From Croceicoccus marinus (GTDB lineage Bacteria > Pseudomonadota > Alphaproteobacteria > Sphingomonadales > Sphingomonadaceae), in contig NZ_CP019602.1 of assembly GCF_001661675.2 (NCBI RefSeq), positions 893,501-957,500 of the forward strand: DNA of 64,000 nt, in the 5' to 3' direction. Shown here piece after piece: positions 38,263 to 47,380 of this stretch (the stretch's first letter is position 1; every line of letters begins with the position of its first letter). The notes under the pieces are model-generated. The model was given only the letters and a program-made list of their open reading frames with translations, searched no databases and was not told the origin of the DNA. The translations under genes and the position numbers were made by a program.

Positions 38263-40437
38263 CTACTGGCTCCAGCGAAACACGGTTCCGTCTTTCCGCG
38301 ACGGGGAGGGGCCGGGCCAGTCGGCTGCATAGGGCTCTTCGGTTGCCGGATCGATGCCGAGATAGCGCTGGGTCTTGAGCGACAGCAGCATGAACTGCCC
38401 CCGTAGCATGTCCTGCCATTGGAACAGGCTTGCATCGCTTTCGCGCTGGAATCGCACATCGGCTGGCATGCCTTCGCCAACGATTGTCACGAAATTGGCA
38501 GGGCTGGGCACACCCAGCGCCTCGATCACGACGCGGCCTTGCCCGCGGTCGTGAATTTTGAAGCGCGTTCGCTGGTCCCGGGCTTCCGCGCTGCCGGCAG
38601 CGGCGACATGCAGCATGCCGTGCGGGTCGGCCCACAGCAGGCTGTCATCGGCCAGGTTGGAGATGGTGACCGCCTGCGAGAGCGGAATATTGCCCGACCT
38701 GTCGGCCAGCGGTTCGGTCACGGCGAAATCGTCGAACTGCGCGGCCCCGCCCGTGCGGCCTTCGCCGTTGTACGAAAACAGCGCAAAGCGCACGCCCTGG
38801 AACGTCTTGAGCTGATAGGGCAGGCGCAGCGGCTCGCCGATGGATTGCCAGCTTTTGCCGCCATCCGTGCTGTAAGAAAATAGTCCGAGCTCGCTGTCCA
38901 GATCGACATGGGTGCGCAGCCGGGCCACGGGGCCAGGCAATGGCGCTGTTGCGGTTCGGTTGCGCTGCTGGTCGTAATGGCGGATCTGCCAGCCATCGCC
39001 GCCGCGTTCGACCGACAGCGTGCCATAGGGAATATTGAGCAAAGCCAGACCCGCGCGGTCCCCCGCGCCAAGATCGCGCCCGTCCACCGTCACTTGGGCG
39101 ATGCTTTCGGGCGCGACGGCGCGCTGCGTCAGCGTGTTGCGCGCACGCAGGAAGTCGCTGGCGGGCAGCGCCGTCAGGTGCAGCCTGCCGCCCTGCAGCG
39201 TCCATGCCTGATCGATCGGCAGGTGATTCCACTGCCAGATCGGCCGAAGATCGGGCCCCGCGAAATCGTCGCTGCGCTGCCATGTCGGGCGGGGCGGATC
39301 GTCGTGGCCGGTGGCGGGCTTCAGCCAGCTTCGCGGGCTGCGGCCCAGATTGCCCGGCAGCCCGAAGAAGGGCCAGCCATCCTTCCACGTCACGGGTGAG
39401 AGATAGACCGTGCGCCCCATCGAACGGACATCCATCATCGAAAAGCCCCACCAGTCGCCGTTCGGCAATTCGACGATCCCGCCCTGATGCAGCGGCGACG
39501 CGCCGAACCGGTCGGCGGGCGGCGGCGGGGTCAGCTCGACGGGATCGCCCGCCGCGGGCAAGTCGGTACCGAGCCCGACATTGCCGACGCCCCAGCCCAG
39601 CGGCTCGCCCATGGTTTCGCGGGCCGAGATCTGGACTGTTTCCCACGGCCCGTCCAGGCTGTCGGCGCGGATCGCCATCATGCGCCCCACCGGCGCGTAA
39701 TTGGCGGTGATGATGTAATAGTGCCCGTCGACCTTGTAGAAATGATGCCCTTCGCCCAGCGCATTGCCGGCAGGCATGATGACGCGCTCGCTGCCTTCGA
39801 TCACGCCCGACAGGTCGGACTTGATCTCGACCAGGCGAACCTCGTCGTAATTATATACCGCCCACACGCGGCCGTCGTCGTCGAACAGCACCGATACGTC
39901 GTGCAGGTCGCCCGTGAACGGCGTGCGCTTCCAGGGACCGTCGGGGCTGGCGCTGCGAAACACCTGCAGGCCGAAGCCGTTCACATTGGCGAAGATGGTG
40001 AACATGCCGTCGTGAAAGCGCAGGCTGGGCGCCCAGATGCCCTGGCCATAGATGTCCTGCCCATCCTCAAGCCGCCAGCCGGGGCCGAGATCGAGCCGGT
40101 CGAACGCATAGGACCGCAGGGTCCAGTTCACCAGGTCGCGCGAATGCAGCACCGGCAGGCCCGGCATCATGTGCATGGTCGTGCCGGTCATGTAGTAATC
40201 GTCACCGACCCGGATGATGTCGGGATCCGAAAATTCGTCGTTGAAGATCGGATTGGTGAAACTGCCGTCGCCATTGTCCGCCGTCCAGCTTTCGGCGGCG
40301 GTAGGATGGGGCTGGGGCGGATCGGGCAGGGGCCGGGCGTGGGTCGCCGCCGGAACAGCCGCCAGCGCCAGCATGGCCCCAAGGACCGCGCTGCCGATCC
40401 GCAGCCGGAAACCGGCAATCGGGGCCATGACGGTCAT
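38263..40437 (-). CDS. GH43 glycoside hydrolase with C-terminal accessory domains
   Basis: Exported arabinofuranosidase/xylosidase-type enzyme, 724 aa. Signal peptide after MTVMAPIAGFRLRI. Five-blade propeller with general base D71 (FSDPDII), transition-state Asp in HDVSVLFDDDG, and acid Glu in LGEGHHFYKVDGHYY. A beta-sandwich domain follows (about 415-595) with DDFAGPDLRPIWQWNH and DRAGLALLNIPYG, as in GH43 beta-xylosidases. A further 130-residue C-terminal domain (about 595-724) looks beta-trefoil-like. ATG at 40437 overlaps the GH27 stop as ATGA. Exact specificity is not readable. Confidence 0.88.
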   Translation of the reverse strand: MTVMAPIAGFRLRIGSAVLGAMLALAAVPAATHARPLPDPPQPHPTAAESWTADNGDGSFTNPIFNDEFSDPDIIRVGDDYYMTGTTMHMMPGLPVLHSRDLVNWTLRSYAFDRLDLGPGWRLEDGQDIYGQGIWAPSLRFHDGMFTIFANVNGFGLQVFRSASPDGPWKRTPFTGDLHDVSVLFDDDGRVWAVYNYDEVRLVEIKSDLSGVIEGSERVIMPAGNALGEGHHFYKVDGHYYIITANYAPVGRMMAIRADSLDGPWETVQISARETMGEPLGWGVGNVGLGTDLPAAGDPVELTPPPPADRFGASPLHQGGIVELPNGDWWGFSMMDVRSMGRTVYLSPVTWKDGWPFFGLPGNLGRSPRSWLKPATGHDDPPRPTWQRSDDFAGPDLRPIWQWNHLPIDQAWTLQGGRLHLTALPASDFLRARNTLTQRAVAPESIAQVTVDGRDLGAGDRAGLALLNIPYGTLSVERGGDGWQIRHYDQQRNRTATAPLPGPVARLRTHVDLDSELGLFSYSTDGGKSWQSIGEPLRLPYQLKTFQGVRFALFSYNGEGRTGGAAQFDDFAVTEPLADRSGNIPLSQAVTISNLADDSLLWADPHGMLHVAAAGSAEARDQRTRFKIHDRGQGRVVIEALGVPSPANFVTIVGEGMPADVRFQRESDASLFQWQDMLRGQFMLLSLKTQRYLGIDPATEEPYAADWPGPSPSRKDGTVFRWSQ

Positions 40438-42332
40438 GGCAGCAGCGCGGCATCGCCCCAGGTGACGGGCACGGGGCGGGCGGTCTTGCCGTCGCCGCGC
40501 ACGACCAGTTCGACGATGGCCGCGCCGCCGGTATCGACCGACAGGGGTTTCGCCGGTTCGGCGAGGCCCATCCATTCGCTGGCGCCCAGCAGCTTTCCGT
40601 CGCCATAGACTTCGAACCGCACCCGGCTGCCATCGTCAGGCCCGCTGTCGTCGCGCCCGACCATCGCGCTGAACCGGCGGAATCCGTCGCCGCGAACTTC
40701 CAGCCGCGAATTGGCCAGCACGCCGATGCCGGTCAGGAACTCGCGGTCCGCGACGCGCAGCATCTGGCCATAGGGCGAGGAATCGGCCCGCGCGCCGCCC
40801 CATCCGGTATAGCGGGGCCGCTCTCCGTTCGAGCGGGTGTTCTGCCACGGCACGATGGCGCGGTGGATCATCGGATCGGGTTCGGGGAAATCGATGCCTT
40901 CCTCGGCGACATTGATCCGCCCCGGCATTTCGGAAAGATACATGCCGCCGGGCAGGGCGCGCGTGCCTGCCGCGCGGAACACCCGGGTCTCATGCGGGGC
41001 CAGCGTGAACTCCTGCTCGCCGGTGAAACTGCTGGCCTCGCCGCTCCACAGATCGGTCAGGGCGATCTGGCCGTCCGCCGCATATTTCAGGTGATCGGCG
41101 GTCAGCGTGACCGGCATCTGCGTGGCCGTGCGGTTGAACAGAGCGACCGCCTTCGTCCCGTCGGCCAGCGTCTTAACGAAGAACTGCACATCTTCGGTAT
41201 CATAGGCCAGCACGGCCTGGTTGCCCGCAGGGTCCTGGTTCAGCGCGATCAGCTCGCGGTTGCCAAGGATCGCCAGCTGCTCTGGCGTCGCCTTGCGCAG
41301 GTCGTAGCCGATGATCAGCGGCGCGTTCAGCATCGCCCACAGGCTGAAATGGCTGCGCGCCTCGGCCGGATGATCGGTGTCGAAATCGCCCGTGCCGACG
41401 AACAGCATGTCGGGATCGTTCCAGTTGCCCGGCTGCGCATAGAGCGCGCGGCGCGACGCAGAATCGAGATTGTGCAGCATGCGGCCCCAGTAGGGCGCGA
41501 TATCCTCGCTCGTGCGCGAGATATTGCCGTATTCCTTGCCCCACGACCGCACGTTCGCGCTGCCCCAGATGCATAGCGAATAGAGGAAATCGCCGTCCGG
41601 GTTGTGCTTGACCAGCGCCTGCCCGACCTGTGCGAACAAATCCTTTACCGCGGGCACGTCGGTCTTCGCGATCGAATCGAAATCGATCAGCGGCGTCACC
41701 TCGCGGTAGATGCCTTTCTGTACGTTCGGATTATCCGCGCCCATGCCGCGAATGCCGCAGCCATCGACCTTGATATAGTCGAAGCCCCATTCGCCGAAAT
41801 ACAGCGCGATGTCCTGGTCGATATGATCGTACAGGCCCACCTCGCGCTCTGCCGCGGTGCCGGCGGGATTGTTCGCATTGCCGTGGCCGAAGGTCTGGCC
41901 GCAGCTGTTGCGCCCGATGTCGGAATAGATGCCCGCCTTCAGCCCCATGGCGTGAAGCCGGTCGGTCAGGGGGCGGAAGCTGGTGCGGTCGCTGTCCGTC
42001 GCGGCTGACGGAAAGGTCGCGGTGCGGATCACCATGCGTCCCGTGTCGGTATCGCGCTTCAGCCACCAGCCGTCGTCGATATTGACATAGCGATAGCCCG
42101 CATCGGCCAGCCCGCTGTCCAGGATGATTTGCGCGCTGGCGAGGACCTTTTCCTCGTCGATGTCGTGATAGAACGCGTTCCAGCTGTTCCAGCCCATCGG
42201 CGGCAGCGGCGCCTGTCCGCCGCCATAGGCGCTCCACTCGCCGGTCGGGTCAAGTTCGTCCGCCCCGGCGGAAAAGGGCAGGGCCGCCAGCGCGCATGCC
42301 GCGGCGAGGGTGGGCAAGTGCAGGCGAATCAT
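40434..42332 (-). CDS. GH27 alpha-galactosidase with NPCBM-like domain
   Basis: Exported 632-aa enzyme. Signal peptide ends near AGADE. TIM barrel starts PPMGWNSWNAF (about 45). NIDDGWW (85-90) keeps the Asp pair that contacts the galactose C6 hydroxyl, favouring alpha-galactosidase over beta-L-arabinopyranosidase. Nucleophile D190 in YIKVDGCG, acid/base D308 in WNDPDML. A beta domain follows to about 455. The C-terminal 140 residues (ADREFLTGIGVLANSRLEV, VRFEVYGDGKLLG) are an NPCBM-type carbohydrate-binding domain. Middle gene of a three-gene operon, overlapping both neighbours by 4 bp. Confidence 0.92.
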   Translation of the reverse strand: MIRLHLPTLAAACALAALPFSAGADELDPTGEWSAYGGGQAPLPPMGWNSWNAFYHDIDEEKVLASAQIILDSGLADAGYRYVNIDDGWWLKRDTDTGRMVIRTATFPSAATDSDRTSFRPLTDRLHAMGLKAGIYSDIGRNSCGQTFGHGNANNPAGTAAEREVGLYDHIDQDIALYFGEWGFDYIKVDGCGIRGMGADNPNVQKGIYREVTPLIDFDSIAKTDVPAVKDLFAQVGQALVKHNPDGDFLYSLCIWGSANVRSWGKEYGNISRTSEDIAPYWGRMLHNLDSASRRALYAQPGNWNDPDMLFVGTGDFDTDHPAEARSHFSLWAMLNAPLIIGYDLRKATPEQLAILGNRELIALNQDPAGNQAVLAYDTEDVQFFVKTLADGTKAVALFNRTATQMPVTLTADHLKYAADGQIALTDLWSGEASSFTGEQEFTLAPHETRVFRAAGTRALPGGMYLSEMPGRINVAEEGIDFPEPDPMIHRAIVPWQNTRSNGERPRYTGWGGARADSSPYGQMLRVADREFLTGIGVLANSRLEVRGDGFRRFSAMVGRDDSGPDDGSRVRFEVYGDGKLLGASEWMGLAEPAKPLSVDTGGAAIVELVVRGDGKTARPVPVTWGDAALLP

Positions 42333-43408
42333 TCGGACGTTCCCGTAACAAGCGTGCGGCCGAAGAACGGCAGGACATGGTCCTGCATCCGAAAGCCAAG
42401 GCGGTTGGTATGGTCGCCGTCATAGACGTCCAGCGTGTTGTCGATGCCGCGTGCCAGCAGCGCGTCATGCAGCAGCCGGGCATCGTCCAGCAGGAAGTCC
42501 TTGTCCCCCACGTCGATCGCGACGGCGCGGTAGTCGCGGACCTTGTCGGCATATCGATCGAGGAACGAGAGCGGCGAGTTGGCCTTCCACCGGGCGAGGA
42601 CGTCGGGCCGTTCCTTGCCCTGCGCATCGACGGGCAGGTCGACGTAAAGCGGCGCAGCATCGGGGTCGGGCGAAAAGGCGGCGGCAACCGCCAGCGCGCT
42701 GCGCAGATTGCCCGGCAGTTCCTGCGAAGCGGCGACGCTGGGCACCGCAATGATCGTCTGCACGTCCTGCGCGGTCAGGTCGCGCGAACCCATCGGCGAC
42801 TGGCAGCACGGCGCCATCAGATAGAGCGCGCCATATTTGTCGGCATGCTTGATCCCGATGCGGCTGGCGCCGTAGCCGCCCATCGAATGGCCGACCAGTC
42901 CGCGGCTCTCGGGACGGGCGATGGTGCGATAATTTCTGTCGACATAGTCGATCAGCTCGTCCGCGATGAAATCCTCGAAATTCCCGGTCGTGGGCGAGTC
43001 CGAATAGAACGATCCGTTATGTTCGTTCCAGCTGTCGGGGAATACCAGGATCATCTCGGGCACTCCACTGGCGAACGCGCCCTCCGCCGTCTGCGGCATG
43101 TGGACTTCCTTCAGCCATTGTTCGGCCTTCACCCAGTAACCGTGCAGTGCATAGACGACCGGATAGCGCCGGTCGGGGTTCTGGTCATAGCTGGGCGGAA
43201 GGACGACATGGACGTCGCGCTCGGCGGTCGTGCCCATGAGATTGCCGGCGATGGCGTCCGAATGGACCGTCACGTGGTCGATCCGCACCTTCGCGGCGCC
43301 TTCCACCACCGGCGGCTGCTGGGTGCCGACCTGGGCATGGACAGGCGCGGTCGCCGCCGATGCAAGCGCAAGGGCCAGGCCGGCTGACAGGATGCTGCGG
43401 ATCGCCAT
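42329..43408 (-). CDS. Exported esterase (CE1/esterase D-like)
   Basis: Alpha/beta hydrolase, 359 aa from the ATG at 43408 with GGAGGGG upstream. Signal peptide MAIRSILSAG...VHAQ. Oxyanion loop YALHGYW, nucleophile S175 in GHSMGGYG, acid in VGDKDF, and His in YDGDHTNRLGF. CE1-like enzymes remove acetyl or feruloyl groups from xylan and arabinan; the partners suggest that role, by inference. First gene of the operon. Confidence 0.85.
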   Translation of the reverse strand: MAIRSILSAGLALALASAATAPVHAQVGTQQPPVVEGAAKVRIDHVTVHSDAIAGNLMGTTAERDVHVVLPPSYDQNPDRRYPVVYALHGYWVKAEQWLKEVHMPQTAEGAFASGVPEMILVFPDSWNEHNGSFYSDSPTTGNFEDFIADELIDYVDRNYRTIARPESRGLVGHSMGGYGASRIGIKHADKYGALYLMAPCCQSPMGSRDLTAQDVQTIIAVPSVAASQELPGNLRSALAVAAAFSPDPDAAPLYVDLPVDAQGKERPDVLARWKANSPLSFLDRYADKVRDYRAVAIDVGDKDFLLDDARLLHDALLARGIDNTLDVYDGDHTNRLGFRMQDHVLPFFGRTLVTGTSE

Positions 43409-43984
43409 GTTTCTTGATTTCCCCTCCAATGCTGCGCTGCGGACGAGGAGGATGGCGGCGGTTTGCGCCGCCCCGCGACCTCTCATCCACGGTGCCCGTT
43501 CACCGGTTCTGCGCGCCTTCAATACTCCGGCAAATAAAAAAGAAGCAAGGGGGGGTAGATCGCAGGCGCGACAAGGGATCTGCCGCCGAGCCGATTGTTG
43601 GGGGTATCGCGGCAGGCTCCTTACTTTTCGGCGGCTGGCGCGGCCGGCTGTGATGGCGGCGTGCCGCGGATTGACAGGTTTGCCGGAACTTGGCGGTGAC
43701 TTCTACGCCGACAAGACGCCTGGGCTGAACGGGCTTGTGTTCCCATCGGACAGCGTGGAGAGATCGCCGATCTGATTTCGCGTCCCGGGCAGTTTCTGCG
43801 CGAACTGGATCATTTCTGGCAGCCATTGGCCGCAACGGCCGGGAACAGCGGCGCGGACACCGGAACGCAGCACCGCTTCGCAGAGCCTTCACCGCCCCCT
43901 TCCGATCAAGTGCGATTGCGCCTTAAAGGCCGGTTTACCTGTTGCGCCTAGGATGCGCAGACCTGAAATCTGGACATACTTGGC
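43409..43984. other. 576-bp intergenic region before the hydrolase operon
   Basis: Divergent control region between the carbohydrate operon (leftward) and the HD-GYP gene (rightward). It includes an A-rich patch around 43530-43550 (GGCAAATAAAAAAGAAGCAAGGGGGG) unlike its surroundings. A short open stretch around 43770-43950 reads as protein-like but has no start codon with a ribosome-binding site. No operator palindrome or RNA gene was recognised. Confidence 0.45.
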
Positions 43985-45367
43985 ATGGCTCATCTACGCG
44001 ATCTCGCCCAACCGCTGGTGAGCGATGCGCGCACCTCTCTGCCCGAGCTGATGGGCGCGTTCTCCTTCGCTCTCGACCTGACGGAGGGGCAGCCGGAGGG
44101 GCACAGCCTGCGCGCATGCTGGATCGCGATGCAGACCGCCATGCGGCTGGGCGCGGGCGCGCAGGACCTGCGCACGATCTATTACACCGCCATGCTGAAA
44201 GACCTGGGATGCAGCAGCAATGCGGCGCGCGTTGCCGAAGTCTATCTGACCGACGATCGCAGCTTCAAGCATGACTTCAAGCTGGTCGGCGACGGCATCG
44301 GACCGGCGCTTCGCTTCGTGTTCGCCAGGACCGGGCGCGGCACGACGATCTGGCGCAGGGGTGCGGCGATCCTCAACATCCTGCGCAACGGCCCGCGGAT
44401 CGTCGACGACATGATCGGCGCGCGCTGCACCCGCGGGGCCGAGATCGCGCGCCTGCTGCGCTTCCCCGAAGATGTCGCGCAGGGGATCTATTCGCTGGAC
44501 GAGCATTGGGATGGCAGCGGCCGCCCGGCAGGGCTGAAGGAACGGGAAGTCCCGCTGGCCTCGCGCATGGCGCTGCTGGGGCAGATCGCCGATGTGTTCC
44601 TTTCCAGCGCCGGGCCGGACGCCGCCCGCGCCGAGGTCGCGCGCCTGTCCGGAAGCTGGCTCGACCCGGCGCTATGCGACGCCTTCCTGGCGGTGAGCGG
44701 CGATAGCGCGTTCTGGGAGCAGCTTGGCGATCCGGCGCTGCACGACGCGGTGGTCTCGCTGCTGCCCGAAGAAAGCGTCCTGCTGGTCGACGATCAGTTC
44801 CTCGACGATATTACCGCCGCATTCGGGCAGGTGATCGACGCGAAAAGCCCGTTCACTTCCGGCCACAGCCAGCGGGTCGGCGACTATGCCGCCATCGTGG
44901 GCAAGGCCATGGGGCTGGATGACGCGCAGCTACGCTCGCTGCGCAGGGCGGCGATGCTGCACGACGTGGGCAAGCTGGGGGTCAGCAGCCAGATCCTGGA
45001 GAAGCCGGGAAAGCTGGAAGACGACGAATGGACCCTGATGCGCGGCCACGCCGAGCGCACGGCCGAGATCCTGGGCAGGATCGCGCCCATGCGCGACATG
45101 GCCGACATCGCCGCGTCGCATCACGAGCGGCTGGATGGCAGGGGCTATCCGCTCGGCCTGGACGAAAGCCAGCTGGCGATCGAGGCGCGCATCATCACGG
45201 TCTGCGATTTCTTCGACGCGCTGACCGCGGACCGCCCCTATCGCGCGGCGCTGTCGGTGGACGAGGCTTTCGCGATCATGGAAAAGGAAGCGGGCAAGGC
45301 GATCGACCCGGCATGCCTTGCGATCCTGCGTCAGGCGGACATCAGGATCGGTCTGCCGGCGGCCTGA
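43985..45367 (+). CDS. Tandem HD-GYP protein, N-terminal module degenerate
   Basis: 460-aa protein with two HD-type modules. The C-terminal HD-GYP domain (about 275-455) has HD at 326-327 (AAMLHDVGKLG) and HHERLDGRGYP at 379-389, intact for cyclic-di-GMP phosphodiesterase activity. The N-terminal module (about 30-210) keeps the layout but has KD at 72-73 instead of HD, and HWDGSGRP at 174-181. It is probably non-catalytic, perhaps sensory or dimerising. No membrane segment or receiver domain. Monocistronic. Confidence 0.85.
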   Translation: MAHLRDLAQPLVSDARTSLPELMGAFSFALDLTEGQPEGHSLRACWIAMQTAMRLGAGAQDLRTIYYTAMLKDLGCSSNAARVAEVYLTDDRSFKHDFKLVGDGIGPALRFVFARTGRGTTIWRRGAAILNILRNGPRIVDDMIGARCTRGAEIARLLRFPEDVAQGIYSLDEHWDGSGRPAGLKEREVPLASRMALLGQIADVFLSSAGPDAARAEVARLSGSWLDPALCDAFLAVSGDSAFWEQLGDPALHDAVVSLLPEESVLLVDDQFLDDITAAFGQVIDAKSPFTSGHSQRVGDYAAIVGKAMGLDDAQLRSLRRAAMLHDVGKLGVSSQILEKPGKLEDDEWTLMRGHAERTAEILGRIAPMRDMADIAASHHERLDGRGYPLGLDESQLAIEARIITVCDFFDALTADRPYRAALSVDEAFAIMEKEAGKAIDPACLAILRQADIRIGLPAA

Positions 45368-45386
45368 CGCCCCATCATCGCCGGCT

Positions 45387-46172
45387 TCACGAAGCGTCGA
45401 GCGGCGCGACCGCCGCGAATCCCTGGCCGGGCTCGGGCTCCGACTCTTCATATTGCACCTCGCCCAGCGCGGCCACTTCGAAAAGGCCCTTCGAGATCGA
45501 CCTGACATCGCCGAACATCGTCGCGATCCAGAACAATATGGCGAAGGTCGCGGTATAGAAGATCGACTGGCCGTAGGGGCGGTTCTGCAGCGGCAGGCGC
45601 AGGTTCAGCGGGCGCGGAACTAGGCGGGTCACCAGATAGACGCATGCCACGCCGATCAGCCCGCCCGCGATCAGGTCGCTGGGGAAATGAAAGCCCGAAT
45701 AGACCCGCGGCAGGCAGATCACCAGGATCGCCCACGCGAATGCGAGGATGCCCAGCTTTCGCGATTCCCGCCAGATGCCATAGGAAATCGCCAGGGACAT
45801 CGCGGCATGATCGCTCGGGAACGAGCTCCATCCCTGCAGCTCGTCCATGCTGGCGCCGATCGGGGTGATCAGGTCGAGACCCGCCGTATGCATCGGGCGC
45901 GGCAGATGAGGCATGAGGTTCTGCATGACCCGGCTGACGACAAGCGCCAGGAACATGCCCAGCAGTGCCGAGGCGATGCGGTTCCGGCGGCGCGACTGCG
46001 CATCCTCGTCATCGGCCAGGAACCATAGCCAGACGATGCACAAGACGAGCGGCAGTGTCTTGACCGAATAGAGCGCAACGACCTTGGTCATCATCAGGTC
46101 AAGCAGCGGCCACTTGCCCGCGAACCCGTTGACGGCCTGGAGCAGGGCGATGTCCAATGCGCGAACATCCAT
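45387..46172 (-). CDS. PAP2-family membrane phosphatase
   Basis: 261-aa inner-membrane protein with about six helices. It has the PAP2 signature: motif 2 SSFPSDHAAMS and motif 3 PRVYSGFHFPSDL are intact. Motif 1 reads NLMPHLPRP, so the usual first Lys of KxxxxxxRP is Asn. Such enzymes dephosphorylate undecaprenyl pyrophosphate or lipid phosphates. The altered motif 1 leaves substrate and activity uncertain. It converges with the HD-GYP gene. Confidence 0.85.
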   Translation of the reverse strand: MDVRALDIALLQAVNGFAGKWPLLDLMMTKVVALYSVKTLPLVLCIVWLWFLADDEDAQSRRRNRIASALLGMFLALVVSRVMQNLMPHLPRPMHTAGLDLITPIGASMDELQGWSSFPSDHAAMSLAISYGIWRESRKLGILAFAWAILVICLPRVYSGFHFPSDLIAGGLIGVACVYLVTRLVPRPLNLRLPLQNRPYGQSIFYTATFAILFWIATMFGDVRSISKGLFEVAALGEVQYEESEPEPGQGFAAVAPLDAS

Positions 46173-46469
46173 CCGAATTCTCCCTTGTGAAAATGCCGCC
46201 TATCTTGGGCACGAATCTGCCGACAAGACGCGATGCGGGAGTTTAGCAGAAAAATGGTAATTGTCGGTGACGGTACGACCAATTAGCCGCCAATTAACTC
46301 TTAAGGAGCTTCCCGGTCCGGCCCCGGTCCCGCTGCGGCCAATCTGTCGGTCTACGGCTACCGGTTCGCGGCCACCTGCCCGTACCGGATTTTCCGCCGT
46401 TCGCAGACGCGACGATGATGTTGGTCGAGTGGATATTGCAGGCTTCGGGCGCCGTTCTACCGGCGGCGC

Positions 46470-47294
46470 ATGACGAAGATCTTCCTTGCAGCGTTGGCGC
46501 TGATCCTGCCCGTTCCCGCAATCGCCGATGAGCTGATCGTGCGCGGCGACCGCCTTTTCATTCCCGTCGAGGTCAGAGGAGAAGAGACCGAAGCCTTGTT
46601 GGACAGCGGCGCGGAAGTGACGATCTTCGACGCCCGTTTCGCAAGGCGCGCCGGTATCGCCGGGGGCGAGGAAGTGGTCGCGCGCGGGACCGGCGCTTCC
46701 ACCACGACCGCGCAGCTTGTCGAAGGATCGTCGATCGTCGTGATGGGCCGCCCGATCGCGCTTCCCGTCGCAGCCGTCATGGATCTTTCCGACATCGAGG
46801 CGCGGCTGGTGCGCTCGGCGGTTCCGGTGATTGCCGGGCGCGACATCTTCGATGCCGGCCGGCTGGCCATCGACATCGAAGCTGGCCTGATCCGCTGGCT
46901 TTCCGAAGCGGAGGGCGCCCCGGGGACGAGGGTCTCGCTGAACGGCGCGCATGGGATCGAGACGATCCCGGTAAGTTTCGGCAATGGGCGTATCGTGCCG
47001 GCCGATTTCGACCTGGGCAATGGCACGGGACTTCTGATTTCGTCCGATCTGGCGGATCGGCTCGGCCTGGAACCCGTCGGCGTCGAACCGGCTGGCGGCA
47101 TAGGCGGCGCGGTCGGCAGGCTGGTCGTCTATGTCCCCGAACTGACCATTGCGGGGAAGAATTTCCGCCATGTCAGGGCGCATGTTGTCGATGATGCGCA
47201 GGTTCCTGCCAATATCGGTGTCGGCCTGCTCCGCCACTTTCGGATCGTCACCGATTTCGCGAACGGCGAAGTGTGGCTGGACCCCCGCGACTGA
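46470..47294 (+). CDS. Retropepsin-like exported aspartic protease
   Basis: 274 aa with a signal peptide (MTKIFLAALALILPVPAIAD). Two retropepsin-like lobes: the first has DSG at 45-47 (EALLDSGAEVTIFD) and the second DLGNG at 181-185 in the matching position. The second lobe therefore keeps an Asp but not the D-T/S-G triplet. Both lobes have the later hydrophobic-hydrophobic-Gly segment (VIAGRDIFDAG, IGVGLLRHF). Periplasmic location. Activity may need homodimerisation through the first lobe. Confidence 0.78.
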   Translation: MTKIFLAALALILPVPAIADELIVRGDRLFIPVEVRGEETEALLDSGAEVTIFDARFARRAGIAGGEEVVARGTGASTTTAQLVEGSSIVVMGRPIALPVAAVMDLSDIEARLVRSAVPVIAGRDIFDAGRLAIDIEAGLIRWLSEAEGAPGTRVSLNGAHGIETIPVSFGNGRIVPADFDLGNGTGLLISSDLADRLGLEPVGVEPAGGIGGAVGRLVVYVPELTIAGKNFRHVRAHVVDDAQVPANIGVGLLRHFRIVTDFANGEVWLDPRD

Positions 47295-47380
47295 ACGGCA
47301 CCAAACCGCCGCTTTGCGGGGCGGAGAAACGATTTCGGAACGCATCGGCCTCCATGCCGGTTAGAATTCAAAAGGGGGAG

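Noticed and set aside
43770..43950. Protein-like stretch (GEIADLISRPGQFLRELDHFW) upstream of the HD-GYP gene
   Set aside because: No start codon with a ribosome-binding site, short, and closed by stops on both sides. A decayed gene is possible but not supportable.
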